Source: Lolium rigidum (taxonomy: Eukaryota; Streptophyta; Magnoliopsida; Poales; Poaceae). From it: a stretch of DNA of 64,000 nucleotides. Location of the stretch: contig NC_061512.1 in assembly GCF_022539505.1 (NCBI RefSeq), forward strand, positions 250,868,510-250,932,509. Reading direction: 5' to 3'. Each line of letters opens with the position of its first letter. Position 1 is the first letter of the stretch. The translations under genes and the position numbers were made by a program. Positions 44,668 to 56,361 of this stretch are shown here, piece by piece. The notes beneath the pieces were generated by a model. That model had not been told where the DNA came from. It searched no databases and saw only the letters and a list, made by a program, of their open reading frames with translations.

Positions 44668-45290
44668 TAATCCTCAAGCTCTTCTATGGTTCCAAATCGA
44701 TGTCACAATAACTTGTAGTGAGACTCTTGTTTTAAAATATAAAAAAACTTTTAATGACATGGCAGTAATACGTGATTTCTAATTTTTTCGCAAAAAGAAA
44801 CTTCTAATCCTACTACTCTTTCAGATCCTCGACCTGATTAGGCCAGTTCATCAACTCAACCCGAAAAGGAATTATCAATCCGAGAGGATATGGTCTACTC
44901 CATAAAGCCAACTGGCCAACTGTAGTGGCACCGTTAAAATAAAAGTACCCAAGTGGCTGCTTCCCGGCTATACTAGCTACAGTACAACTTGAGTTGACAT
45001 TGAACAACCACCCTCTAGGTTCGTGGAACAAGGAATGTTGTACACCTAACCTATGTTTCTTTGGCCAATGAGTCTTTGAAAGCTTCACAACTTTTTTTCT
45101 AGAACACAGCTTTGCAACAGATGGTGTGCTTGATAAAGGGATGATGCTTTTGGAGACCGTTTCCTTGACCGCCTCACACGATGACTTGGGTCGTGGAAGA
45201 CAAACTTACGACCAACTGATATAAGAGTACCTTGTAACGACAATCTAGTTTTAACAAAGAAAATCTTGTATTGACATTCTGATGTGACGT
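44668..45290 (-). repeat. Orphan copy 2 of the DUF594 upstream sequence
   Basis: 44824-45287 is a diverged copy of 17782-18265, upstream of the DUF594 gene: shared landmarks are TTATCAATCC, CCAAGTGGCTGC, CTCTAGGTTCGTGGAAC and GAGACCGTTTCCTTGAC. The proximal 150 bp (44668-44823) instead match copy 3 (52330-52490). No DUF4220 or DUF594 coding sequence is found beside it. Confidence 0.75.
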
Positions 45291-47500
45291 ACCTGAAAGG
45301 TACACATGAACAGGTGAGGGGTACATCACTACTAGATGGACCAGGCGCGCGTTGTCGCGCCCGCTTTGTTCATATAACGTCTAATAACTTCATTATCAAA
45401 GAAAAAAGATGGCACGAATTAGGACCAAGGAAGTGAGGAATCAACATATGATACACTATCTTTGCCATGCTGCCTGCATGGATGACCAATGAGAAAAATT
45501 GGAAATAAAAAACAAGATGGATGTCCCAAATTTAGAACCGGAGGAAATCAGGTAGTGCAACCAAGCATTTTTACTAATTCTCATGTCAATGGCTACCAAA
45601 GCTTCAACCAAAAAACACACAAGAGCGATGCTATTGATGCTCCACCAGTACACATCAGTATTAAGGAGAGAAAGCAGCTGCTGATTGTACATGGATATAT
45701 TATCATCCAATTCTGTAATGAGATGAACACAATGATAATGCATACTGCTTTTTGGAGCTTGACACTTACTATGCCATGAAAGTGATAGCAATACACATAC
45801 ATTTATCTTTTTGGTAATGCTATATAGTATATACAACATGATTAACCAAACATGAAGAAAATAGCTAAAAAAACTGAATGTGAAGAAAGAAGTTAATTAA
45901 GAATTAAAAAGCTGTATGACATTGCACAAAGTCCAGTAGATAAAAGTCCCTAAGACATTACAGAAACTCATGAAGCCACAGCCTTGCTAACTCGCGTTCA
46001 ACTGCAGTTTCTTATTTCACTCAGAAGGCATTATATTCATATGCTCACTTTCAGAAGTAGAGTAGAAAATAAGGTGCATGTGAGGTCCAGAAAGAAATGA
46101 AGCTATTGTGCACGGGTTTGGCCTGATGTAAACCAGTACTAAGAAATAAGGAGACATTTGCCTTGTGGTTTACTTGTTTCCCTTTTTCTATATGAATTGA
46201 TGTCGTATGCATCTAATGAACTAAATGTGCATTTATGATGTCACCATTTATCCTCCAATCTGCAAGCATGTAAATACTGTTAATAAATAAATTATGAAAT
46301 GAACAAAAACAGACAGGAAGCATATTTAGTATGAAAAGGTCACTACTTGACACTAAGATTCCCAAAGTACAATCCATGCTTCTGTCAACCTAGACCATTC
46401 AACAACAAAATTCCCTCACTGAATGAAGTAACCAGGAGCTTATGCCTGATCATGTGCTTGCCATCCTCAATGCTTGTTTGTATCCAGAATCAACAAAATG
46501 GTGCTAATGAATTTTGTGCTTGGCCTCAGCATCTAATTTTAATCGCTAGGCCATAAACATACTACTACAGTTTACTATCTCCAGTGCAAATTCCAGTAAG
46601 CAAATAGAGCACAGAGAAGTACACCGCGTGTCATGTTCGTTGTCCCTGGATGCAACCAAGTAGACGGCGACGCGTGACACCCGTCCAACACGCCGCCAAA
46701 CCTGGAACGCCCAACACTAAGTAAATACATACGCGCGACACCCATCCAACACATTGCCGAACCTGGACACCCGTCCAATTGATTGGTCAAACATTGCAAT
46801 TGTACAATGAAATGCTATGGAAAATGTCTTGAATGGGAAAACATTGAGCAATCAAAGCTGGTTGCTGTAAATGTGCCCTGAAAGTTACTAATGGTCTGAT
46901 TCGTATTTGTTTAAATAAACCTTTCTTGACAATTATATTAAAAAAATGCACCCAGGATCACAAGTTAATGACATAATATATATTTAGTGAACAATTATTA
47001 GGGGTAAACAATGTTTATTTGTTACAACCTTGACTGAAATTGTATCATTCAGGTCCATAATTTGGAGGAGACATGCTCATGGCTAAACTGGAGTATGGCA
47101 ATACATTATGCGTAAATGAATGGGAGGAACCAGCTATGGTTCTAATCTACACAGCAGGAAGTGTAGATCATTCCAAGACGTGAATCTAGAAAGAATTATT
47201 ATTCGAAGGGAAGATTTCAAGCCATCGTAATTTAGTACACCAAAGGCCATTAAGCCACAATTCAATTCATCGTACAAACCATTGTTCCTGAATTACACAT
47301 AGGTTTCATGACATTGCCCATCTGCATCTAGAACTTAGTGGCAGCAACTCAAACCAATCTATCGTGATTTAAGTTGAAGATTGAAAGAACGATCAATATC
47401 AAATTACTATGAATGAGAAGGTTAAATACAGCTTACTTCTCAAGGATCATTTGTCAAGGCATCTATTAATATCCCTCCAGATAATCAATGGAGCACCAGT
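45291..47500. other. Intergenic, no gene recognised
   Basis: AT-rich unique-looking sequence with only short ORFs. One weak local duplication (GACACCCGTCCAACAC and GACACCCATCCAACAC, 46675-46780) is visible. No domain, RNA gene or terminal repeat is supported. Confidence 0.5.
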
Positions 47501-48304
47501 CTCCCCTCGCTCATCTGAAAACAACAAAAAGTATCTGAACCGCGCAGTAGAACAGAGTCAACTGTGAATAAAATTTCAGAAACATCATTTGATCTCCATA
47601 GGCAACAACAAAACCTGCCCATGAATTCCTGCTAGGGCCAGATAGAACATAGAGGCGTGGTGAGAACCGCCTACTTGCCTCGCCTCGCAACCCCTGCATC
47701 TTCTCCTGAACGGTCGCCTGACTAAGACTCCAACAACGGCCAGAAACGCACACAATGAAGAATCGCCTGCAAATTGATACATACCGCCATGACTGGTTTG
47801 GTGTACCACTGCAACGCCTCAGCGTCGATCCGGGGGGTCTAGACCCGTCGCCCACGACTTGGTGCAATCCAGCTCCGTCCTCCTCTAGCGCGCCCTCAAT
47901 AAGTCCTCGCGGTGGGCGAGGCTATGGTGGGAGTGACTGCGGGAGGGAAGCTTAGATCAGGCAGTAGCCGCCGGCGCCGCCGCTTGCCGCTGCAGCTAGC
48001 CTTACACCCGCTGGATCTCCGCCGCTAGGCCGGCGCCGCCGCTCACCCGCCGCTGCACAGATCGCAGGGTTGCCGCCGCCGGCGTTTCAATGGAAGGGCA
48101 AAGGCGGCACAAGTTGCTGATGGAGTACCGGCTCAACAGTCAACACGGAAGCGGCCGCCTTCTGCGCAGCGCACCCCGAGGCGGCGTGCGTGGGCCTTGT
48201 GCGACCACCTTTGACACCAGTGGGCCCCGCGAAAAGGACGTGCAGCCTCACCAGGGGCGTCCCCCACCCTGGGAGCTTAGTGCTCTTTAAGGATATGTCA
48301 ATCC
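47501..48304. other. GC-rich block, possible first exon or UTR of an unknown gene
   Basis: GC rises sharply at 47860-48090 (GCCGCCGGCGCCGCC words), with CpG-rich sequence like a grass gene 5' end. ORFs on both strands are short and unrecognised, so no CDS is called. Confidence 0.3.
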
Positions 48305-48751
48305 TAAGAGCATCTCCATCCGCGTCCCCCAAAGCGTCTCCCAAAAGGATTTGGGGCGCGCCGGACAGAAAATGCGTTCCAGCCGCGTCCCCCAAATTCC
48401 ATTTTTGTCCGGCGCGGCCCGATACGGTGTCCGGCGTCCCGAGCCCGTCCCCGTCCCACAGGGGACGCACCAGGGACGCCGGACACACCGAAAAGCGAGG
48501 CGAGCCGACGCGGGCCCGACGCGGGCCTGGCGCGTCAGCGGCTCAGTGAAAAATCGTCTCCCATTCCCGCCAAATCCCGCCCCTCCCGCCATATCGCGCG
48601 TATCCCGCCGCGCATTTCTGGCCTCCCAACACATATCCCGCCGCCGATTCATTTCTCCTATCCCGCCGATTTGTTTCTCCCTCCCGCCGTCCACTCGCCG
48701 CCGCAACCCTCTCCCGCCGTCCACCCACCGCCGCTACCCTCTCCCCATTCC

Positions 48752-51700
48752 ATGGCGCCGCCGATAGCCCCCAAAAAGATGGCCAAGAAAGCGGTCAAGA
48801 AGCCGCCGGGCAATGCGACGAAAGGGGCGAAAGCACCGTTCGCGGACCCGCTCCCCTAACCCTAACCCCTCCTCCCACCCCCCTCGCCCCGCCGCCGCCG
48901 ACGGTCGCCGCCGGGCCTAGCCCGTGTGGTTGACGGCGGCGGCGAGGCTCCTCCTCGTGGTCGGCCGGGCGGAGGGCTCGGCCGCCCGCTCGAGCGAGCT
49001 CCCTCGCGAGCTTGGCGATGGCGCCCGGGCGGCGGCCGCGGGCGGCGCGGGCGGCGCCGTCGGGTCGGCGGGCTGCGGGCGGAGCACGCGGCGGTGGGCG
49101 CTCGGGCGGCGGCGCGCCGACCTTCTGCGCGGCCCGGGCGTTCTCCGGGAGGGCGCAGGTCGCGAGGGCCTAGGGTGGATTCGGCCGGCCGGGCGAGGGC
49201 CCGGCCTCCTTTCGAGCCCTCGCGTGTCCCCTTTGCCGGATCTTGCGATGCCGGCAGCCGGGGTGGTTGCTGGCCGCGAGATCTCGCCGCGGCTGTCCTT
49301 CTCCGCCATTCTTCGGATCCGGTGTCGGCACAAGTCGTGGTGGCCGTGGGCAGCCCGGATCCGTGGAGGTGCTCACTCACCTGGTGATCTGCGTGGGGCA
49401 GATGCCAGTGAGGTCGGTTGTCGTCTGTTCGGGAGCGGATGTTCTGCGTAGGTGGTGGCTCTCGGTGCTCTGTTGCGGTCCGGCGGCGCGAGGAGTTTGG
49501 TCTCAAGGCGGCGGCCTTGGTCGGTGGGAACCTTGCTGGTTGTCGGGCGAGCCGGAGGTTCCGGTGCCGGGTCGTTGGCCATGGTCGTGCGGGCGACGTG
49601 GTCGCGGCGAGCAGCTTGTTGTGGCGGCGGTTCGGTTGACTTTCGACGGCCTAACCCCGTGTAGAAGAAGGAGAGGCCATGCCGAGGGGAAACCCTTGCC
49701 CTTTTGGGCCATGATGGCGACGTTCGTGGACGCCGTCCCCTTCCCGAAGGCGTCATGGGGCTTCTCTCCGTCTTTCTACGGTCTCCGGGTGAAAACCCAA
49801 GATCCTCGGATCGGGCGGTGGCGGCACTCCGGTGTCGCGATCTTCTTGAAGACATCGTCTTGGAGTCCACAACAAGTTGCTCTCTCGAAGGTTGTGTGGC
49901 GAAGGTGGCTTCGTTTGGCGATCTTCGGCAAGGCATGCTCCGTCCCCCTTCCTCGGTCGAGCCTCCCTGGTGCTACTTCTCGGTCTGCGAGCAACGCGGG
50001 TCGGTCCTCGGTGGTGGTCGGCCTCCGGTGGCGCTTCTGCGACGGAGGAGTGTTGTTGAGGCGCGCGTGAAAATGGCTCGCTCTCGGGTGAGCTCCGGCC
50101 CGACACTGTAGACTCCAGCTCTTCTTCGAGTCCTCGTAGGCGCTTTGGCTGAGCTTCTTGGTCGCGCTTCCGGCAGTAGCTTCTTCGGTAGTTCGTGTGG
50201 GTGTGTGGTGTCGGTTTGTAAGCTGGGTTCAGCACTTTGTATCAATCTCGCCGTTGTTGGCTTTGTTAATTCAAAGTCGGGCACGTTCAGTGCCTTTCAT
50301 CTAAAAAAAAAAGCACCGTTCGCGAAGCCGCGGAAGGCGCCGGCTCCGAAGAAGAAGCCGGAAGGATGGACCGACGATCAATGGCCGCAAGACTGTCTGC
50401 ACCGGAAGCTATCGACGGCTGAGCGGAAAGGACGGAGGGCGGCGGAGCAGGAGAAGAAGGCTGTGGCGGCGCGCCAGCACCAACACTTAATGGCCGGGTG
50501 TCTCGCCGCCACCAACGCGAGCCCATATAGTACGAACGTGCCGGTGTACGTTCCGGGAGTGTTCTCTCCGTCGTCCTCCGCCTTCTACAACGACGGCCCC
50601 TCCAAAGACTCCCGGGTGCGTGACGCCTAACTTGTCTCCCCACTACCAGGATGCGATGCTGCATGGCGGCTTCAACCCCAATGACCTCTACTCCCCGGCG
50701 TACGAGCAACGCGATCCAGGACCCCGTGCGGACAGCGACCCTTTCAGTGGCCGCATGGGGCCGCTCGAATTCGAGGGCGCCGGTGCGGAGGGTGCTGAGG
50801 AAGAGGGCGGGAGTGAGGACAAGGAGGACGATGAAGAGGAGGAGGTGGAGGACGAGGAGGACGATGAAGAGGAGGACGTGGACGACGAGGAGGGTGCCGG
50901 CGATGATGATCTCGTGGAGGTAGACGCGGACGGCGTTAAGAAGAGAAAGAAGAAGAAGGCGTCGGGCACACGAGGCCCCAAGTGGACGGTTTTGAAGGAT
51001 CTTTGTCTGTGCGAGTCGTGGGCGAAGGTGAGCCATGACTCCATCATCGGCGCCAACCAAAAATACGGGAAGTATTGGGCGAGGATCAAGGCCGAGTTCG
51101 ATGAGCGCAAGCTCATCAACGGCGACTACAAGAAAGTGACAATGAAGAGGAGCCAAAAGGCAATGTCGACGCGATGGGCCATCATCCAGGCGTTGGTGAA
51201 CTCCTTCCATGGATACCATCACGACTTAGTGACCAGAGCCGAGAGCGGCGCCGACCTCTCCCAAATGGTACGACTCTTTCTTCCATACTCTGTAGCGCCT
51301 ACATTGTGTTCGATGAAATGATTCCGCTTCCTTTGGCTAGTTTGATAGGGCCATGGAGGTTTACGCGAGGAACTCGGAAGGTCACAAGTCGTTCGCGCTG
51401 ATGCATTGCTATACCAAGCTCAAAGGGAACGAGAAATGGCGGTTGACGCGCCTGTCGCTGTCCAAGGGGAAGGACGCCATTGATCTGGACGCGCCGCTGG
51501 CAACGTCGGCAGGGCGTCCTACTGGCAACAAGGCTGCCAAGGCCGCCTTGGCCGACGCCGCGTCGTCTGAGAAGACGCATGCGTCGATCACGAAAATGCC
51601 TCGCGGACGTCTCCTCGACTTTTCTCTCCCGCGACAAAAAGACCGACGAAAGGTGGGCGGAGCTGCTCAAGAGGCAAGAGGAGAAGTTGGAGCTGAAGAA

Positions 51701-51990
51701 ACGCAGGGACAACATGTCCCTCGCCGAGAGCGCCGACGAGGGAATGTCTCCCCGGACGCGGGCGGCGCACAACTTCTTCAAAGGCCGGATCCTCGACGAC
51801 ATCGAAGCCAAAATGGCGGCGGCCGACGCCGCGGCCGACGCGGCGGCCCGAGAAGCGGCGGCGACAGAACCGCGGAGCAAGAGCCGGGCGACGCGTCTTC
51901 GACTGCTACACCATCGTCGGCCTATGCGACGGCGGCGGAGCGGACGGAGCATGCACAACACCGGGCGGATCGCGACGAGGTCGTCGTGAT
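48752..51990 (+). pseudogene. Harbinger ORF1 protein (Myb/SANT-like with NAM-associated C-terminal domain), disrupted
   Basis: ATG at 48752 gives a basic start (MAPPIAPKKMAKKAVKK). After 31 codons the ORF is split by a retroposon; it resumes in frame at 50325 (KPRKAPAPKKKPEGWTDDQW). A 4-bp tandem gain (GTGCGTG, 50618-50624) shifts the frame before SPHYQDAMLHGGFNPN. An acidic tract precedes KKRKKKK, then the SANT-like RGPKWTVLKDLCLCESWAKV. A short intron (GTACGA at 51268 to about 51350) leads to KSFALMHCYTKLKGNEKW, the NAM-associated domain. Near 51597 the frame shifts into ERWAELLKRQEEKLELKK, a coiled coil. ORF1 proteins of PIF-Harbinger elements bind DNA and help transposase import. Disruptions make this copy non-functional as read. 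Confidence 0.8.
48831..50324 (+). mobile_element. Poly(A) non-LTR retroposon, 1466 bp, 14-bp TSD
   Basis: AAGCACCGTTCGCG occurs at 48831-48844 and 50311-50324. The insert (48845-50310) ends with CATCTAAAAAAAAAA, so it is plus-oriented. It is very GC-rich with CGG/GCC runs and has overlapping long ORFs on both strands, none with a known domain. The tail (TTGGCTTTGTTAATTCAAAG) resembles grass LINE 3' ends. It may be a LINE-derived non-autonomous unit (5' and 3' UTR without ORF2) or a processed transcript. Confidence 0.82.
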
Positions 51991-52285
51991 CGACGGGCTC
52001 GCGTCGACTCAGGATACGTCGCCGACGACCAACCCCTTCTTCTAATTTAGCATGCACTATGGTCTGTAATATGATCGCGCGCCTAGTACTCTGATCGCGA
52101 CGATTCGGCGGGAACGATCTCTTTTGAACGCAACAATTTGAATTCCTGATTGGGGCGGCGTTTGGGGGACACGGCTGGGGAGCGACGTCCCCCAAAGGCG
52201 GCACGAACAAAACACGTCCCCCAAACGCTCAATCCGGCGCGGTTTGGGGGACACTTTGGGGGACGCGCGGCTGGAGATGCTCTAA

Positions 52286-52780
52286 AGCTCTTTTATGTCA
52301 CCTTGGAATAAATATAGACTGTCTATATACTAATACCCAACTGCGCGATGATGTTAAAAAAAAATCCGAACCGATGTCAGAATAACTTGTAATGACACTT
52401 GTTTGAAACTAAAAAAAAACTTGTAACATGGCAATACATGAATTTTAATCATTTTTACAGTAACAATTACTTCAAATCCTACAGCATTTTTAGATCCTCA
52501 ACCTGATTGGCCCGGCACGCGTCAACCTAAACCGGAAAAGGAGTTATCAATACAAGAGGAAATGATCCACTCCATAAGCCAAGCCAAGTGGGCAACTGTC
52601 CTAGTGGCATCACATTAGTGACCAAGTGGTTGTTGCTCGGCTGTACCATTGACACTGACTAACCAGCCTCTAGGTTTCTGGAACAAGGAATATTGTTGTA
52701 CACCGGACATATGCTTCTATGGCCAATGAGTCTTTGAAAGCTACACAATCATTTTTTTCTTTCTTTCTAGAACTAGCAGG
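52286..52780 (-). repeat. Orphan copy 3 of the DUF594 upstream sequence
   Basis: 52492-52772 matches 17782-18100 and 44824-45110 (TTATCAAT, CTAGTGGCATC, CCTCTAGGTTTCTGGAAC, GCTTCTATGGCCAATGAG). It stops at TTTCTAGAAC. The left part, 52330-52490, matches copy 2 only. No gene body is adjacent; the PIF-Harbinger-like element lies immediately left. Confidence 0.72.
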
Positions 52781-55097
52781 GTGCCCTCGCAAATGCGAGG
52801 ACACCATATTTAATAATATATTTCAAACATTTATAGTTCAAGTATGTTCACATTATTTGTGATAAAAAAATATAGAATAATAAATGGTATCCTAAATAAA
52901 TAGAACTTTTGTGGGAAATAGTACTTGATGATCGATAATTGACATGTTAACGATGAGTATACCATTTCCATAGCAATTTATCTATGACCATTTGTTTTCC
53001 TATACATATGCGAGGTTCTAATGGGAAGCTGGACCATAGTTTCCTATGTGATGTTAGATCAGTATGCGAGGTTAACATTCAATTTTTCAATGATCAATAT
53101 TCAATATACTATTAAAAAACTTTATATTATGGCTCAAATAATATTATGATCGATATGAGTAATGACGATATGATTTGAGATGATCTTTCAAATTATATAT
53201 CAATTTTTTTGGTAATCGAAGGGTAACAAAAAGGAATTTACCCTCCATATAAGTTAGGCCAATAGTACACATTTTTTTTATTTTTCCCCAGATCTTCTTC
53301 CCCTATTTAGTTAAGTTTGTCGGATATGCAACATTACCCTCTGTAGAAGTTAATTAGGCCAGTATTACTCAGATCTTCTTCCCCTAAGTGACCTAACCAT
53401 ATCCAAGATAAAACTTAACCATTGTTTTGTATATGTGACATTCGTGTCTAAAAATTTGAATAAAATTATTTAAATTACCGAACGTTTGTAATATTGCAAA
53501 TATAAAAATCTCTATGAATTGAGTTAAAAATTGTCTACACTTAATTATTTTTTCTGTACTTGGATAAATTGAGGGTAATGTCAAAAGGGAAAATGAAGAG
53601 CCTGGAGAAATTGGCTGGACTTCGCGCACCTTTTTGTCTGAGCATATATTTGTTTTTCGTAGTGAATAATCATAGATCTGTGTTATCAATCTAGAACTCC
53701 TGATTTTATACAATAATTTGGACCATATATATAATCTTAAATTCCCACTCTACCTCATGAGTCAAACTATCAATTTTGTTTATGACTCAAGAGATTTATA
53801 GTAATAAATTCATGCATGTAGAGCTGAAAAACAGTTCTAAACCTCTGTTGAACACTTTATCATTATGAAACTCCTTATTAATATTTGCCACAATGTTATG
53901 ATATAATTTCTGTAGTTAACATAATTAAATAATATGAACTTATTTTGGTTAAAACACTGGCCTCGTTTGGAAGCTCAGTTTTTTATGAAGTATTTCCGGA
54001 GTACTTCATTTTTCAAAAATAATAAAGTATTGAATACTTCAAAGCGTTTAGGTCCAAGAAATACAAAGGTTTTAAAAACTGAAGTATCTCCAACACTTCA
54101 GTTTTTTGACGTAATCTAAACTTCAGCCCGGACCTCTTTTTTCTGAAGCAAAGCAACGCAAAAGCGCATCTGCTTCGTGTTAGCAACAGTTCGTCTCTCA
54201 GACAGGGGCAGAGGTAGCAGCATGACAGATTGACAGTCAGTTTAGGGAGCAAGGAAATGCATCGACCTTTGGTTAGCAAATAGCAATCCAAGCGGTACTG
54301 CTACTGCTGCTAGTTATCTCCAATTCTACTGCTGCTTATCACCTACTAGCTGCAGCCTATGCTGACTTGGTGGTGGTGTAAAAGTCCCACTAATGGCAGC
54401 GCGGCAGGCTGGATTCTACACCAGACGGTACAACCACATGGCTCACCTTAATAGTAGAAGCAGAACATATCAAAGCCTAATTTATTGATGTCTTAAACTG
54501 AATCATTCAAGGCCAGCATCCCAGCAACTCACGCTCAACCATGCATGTAACAGTCATGGAACGCACCTACTATGAGTTAAAAGGATCTTGCATGAAACAA
54601 AACAACCAGTCAAAAGTATGGTAAAACAGCAGCTCCCAAACACCTTGCAGTTTTTACCAAAACTGAGAAATACTATGGTATCAAGATAATGAGGTATTCC
54701 TTTCCGATGCACCGAAAAACTTCAGTTTCGTATTACTTCAGTTTCATAAAAATGCCCCTAATAAGCTGTTCTCTCGTAGTGACATGCTTGATTGCTGCTA
54801 TAGGCCTATAGCTTGTCATCTTTCTTTCTACATGCAGGTACGCTGAAAAGAATTAGTTAGCAATCCACTCTTACATGCGCGTGTGTCACTGGTTTTACAA
54901 AATATGAAGGACGAACAGATAATTGCATGTTACTATGATTTAGAAAATAGAAAGCACAAACAAATATTTGACTAGATGAGAAAAAATGGACATGAAAGAT
55001 ATTATTTTTTTAGAAGTATGTGGAACATATACTTTATACTTTTGACTGATAGAATAGATAATCAAACATATTGCGTTCGAGGAACAATTTTTTCAGG
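52781..55097. other. AT-rich intergenic region
   Basis: No gene is recognised. 52790-52820 has GGGTGCCCTCGCAAATGCGAGG with a small inverted repeat (CCTCGCAAATGCGAGG). 53955-54740 has paired motifs (CTCGTTTGGAAGCTCAG and AGCTCCCAAACACC) and repeated CTTCAGTTT words that hint at an old TIR element, but no duplication could be fixed. Confidence 0.45.
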
Positions 55098-55850
55098 ACA
55101 AAGAAACAACTCACTATACACTAGGGAACAACATGGAACATCATAGGGAACAAGAAATATACATCCGGGAACAAAATACTTTGTGAAGTAAATTTTGGAA
55201 CGAAAGGAACAAGTCTTTTAAAACAAAGGAACAACTCACTATACACTAGGGAACAATAGACAACATCACATGAAACAAGAAAAATACACCCGGGAACAAA
55301 ACCCTTTGTGAAACTAATTTTCTGGAAAACAAGGAAGAAATCTTATAGAACAAAGGAACAACTCACTATACACAAGGGAACAACAGGGAACATCACAGGG
55401 AACAAGAAAATATACACCCGGGAAAAAGCCTTTGTGAAACTAATTTTCTGTAAAGAAAGGAACACATCTTCGAGAACAAATGAACAAATCATTATACACT
55501 AGGGAACATCTGAGAACATTATAGGGAACAAGATACATACACCCGAGAACAAAAGCCTTGGTGCAACTAAATGTATGGAAAGGAACAAATCTTATAGAGT
55601 AAAGGAACAACTCACTATACACTAGGGAACAACATAGAACGTCACAGGGAACAAGAAAGAATACACCCGGGAAAAAAGCCTTTGTGAAACTAACTCAAAA
55701 GAAGGAACAACCCACTTTATACTAGGGAACAACATAAAACATCACAGGGAACAAGAAAAATACACCCGAAAACAAAAGCACTTGTGGAACTAATTTTCTG
55801 TAACGAAGGGAACACATCTTCCAGAACAATAAACCAACTCATCTATGCAG
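55098..55850. repeat. Tandem repeat array of about 125 bp, six copies
   Basis: The landmark CAACTCACTATACACTAGGG recurs near 55108, 55232, 55359, 55485, 55608 and 55708 (spacing 123-127 bp, last 100). Each unit also has CAGGGAACAAGAAA, ATACACCCGGGAACAAAA and TTTGTGAAACTAATTTTCTG. The units are diverged. Small ORFs here are repeat artefacts. Confidence 0.9.
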
Positions 55851-56361
55851 TTAACAAGAATATCAAGTTAAGACTGAAATAAATAAAAAATTTAAAAAAT
55901 ATTTTCAAAAAATTAAGAACTTAATTTAAAAAGAAACATAAGAAAAAGAACTAAAGGAAAAAAATGAGAAGCGAGTGCTAAAGGAAAGTACCCAATATAG
56001 ATTTTGTGTGAATTGCGGAGAGAAAAGCACAACACACTACTAATTTGGCGTGATTCATTGCCTAGCTTCCTAGTGTGAACGAACAAAAAGAAGCGCGCCG
56101 ATCGAACGAACATGCGAAGAAAGGTAGCGCATGAAGAAAGGGAGTTGATGGGCCGAGCCCAATATACAATTCCTTCAGCGAAACGATGACTTGCTAGCGC
56201 GCTAGCGAGCAATTTCCGGGAGCTTCTATTCGACGCTTTTAGCGTCCACTAGCGCGCAAGCGCATAGCGGGCTTGGCCCATTTAATATTTTCTATTACTT
56301 TATACGTGCTCGCTCGTAGGAACTAGCTCGTACCATCTCGCAGATTTCTTTTTTCTTTTGA
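55851..56361. other. Intergenic, no gene recognised
   Basis: This is a short A-rich start, then sequence with repeated GCGCTAGCG / AGCGCGCTAGCGAGC words at 56190-56270. Nothing coding is supported. Confidence 0.45.

Larger units (their letters stand above)
48308..52282 (+). mobile_element. PIF-Harbinger-like element with ORF1 only, TSD TAA
   Basis: The termini are GAGCATCTCCATCCGCGTCC and, inverted at the right, GAGCATCTCCAGCCGCGCGT, with TAA at 48305-48307 and 52283-52285. The length is 3975 bp. The subterminal regions carry repeated TCCCCCAAA words on both sides, likely transposase sites. The only protein is the Myb/SANT-like ORF1 (48752-51990), and no DDE transposase is found. A 1.47-kb retroposon (48845-50310) is inserted in ORF1. 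The element would depend on transposase from elsewhere. Confidence 0.88.

Noticed and set aside
48862..50235. Long overlapping ORFs on both strands (up to 275 codons) in the GC-rich block
   Set aside because: Very high GC makes stop codons rare; no frame shows a domain and all lie in a retroposon with poly(A) and TSD.
53955..54740. Possible TIR element (CTCGTTTGGAAGC ... AGCTCCCAAACACC)
   Set aside because: Inverted repeats are imperfect and no target site duplication could be placed.
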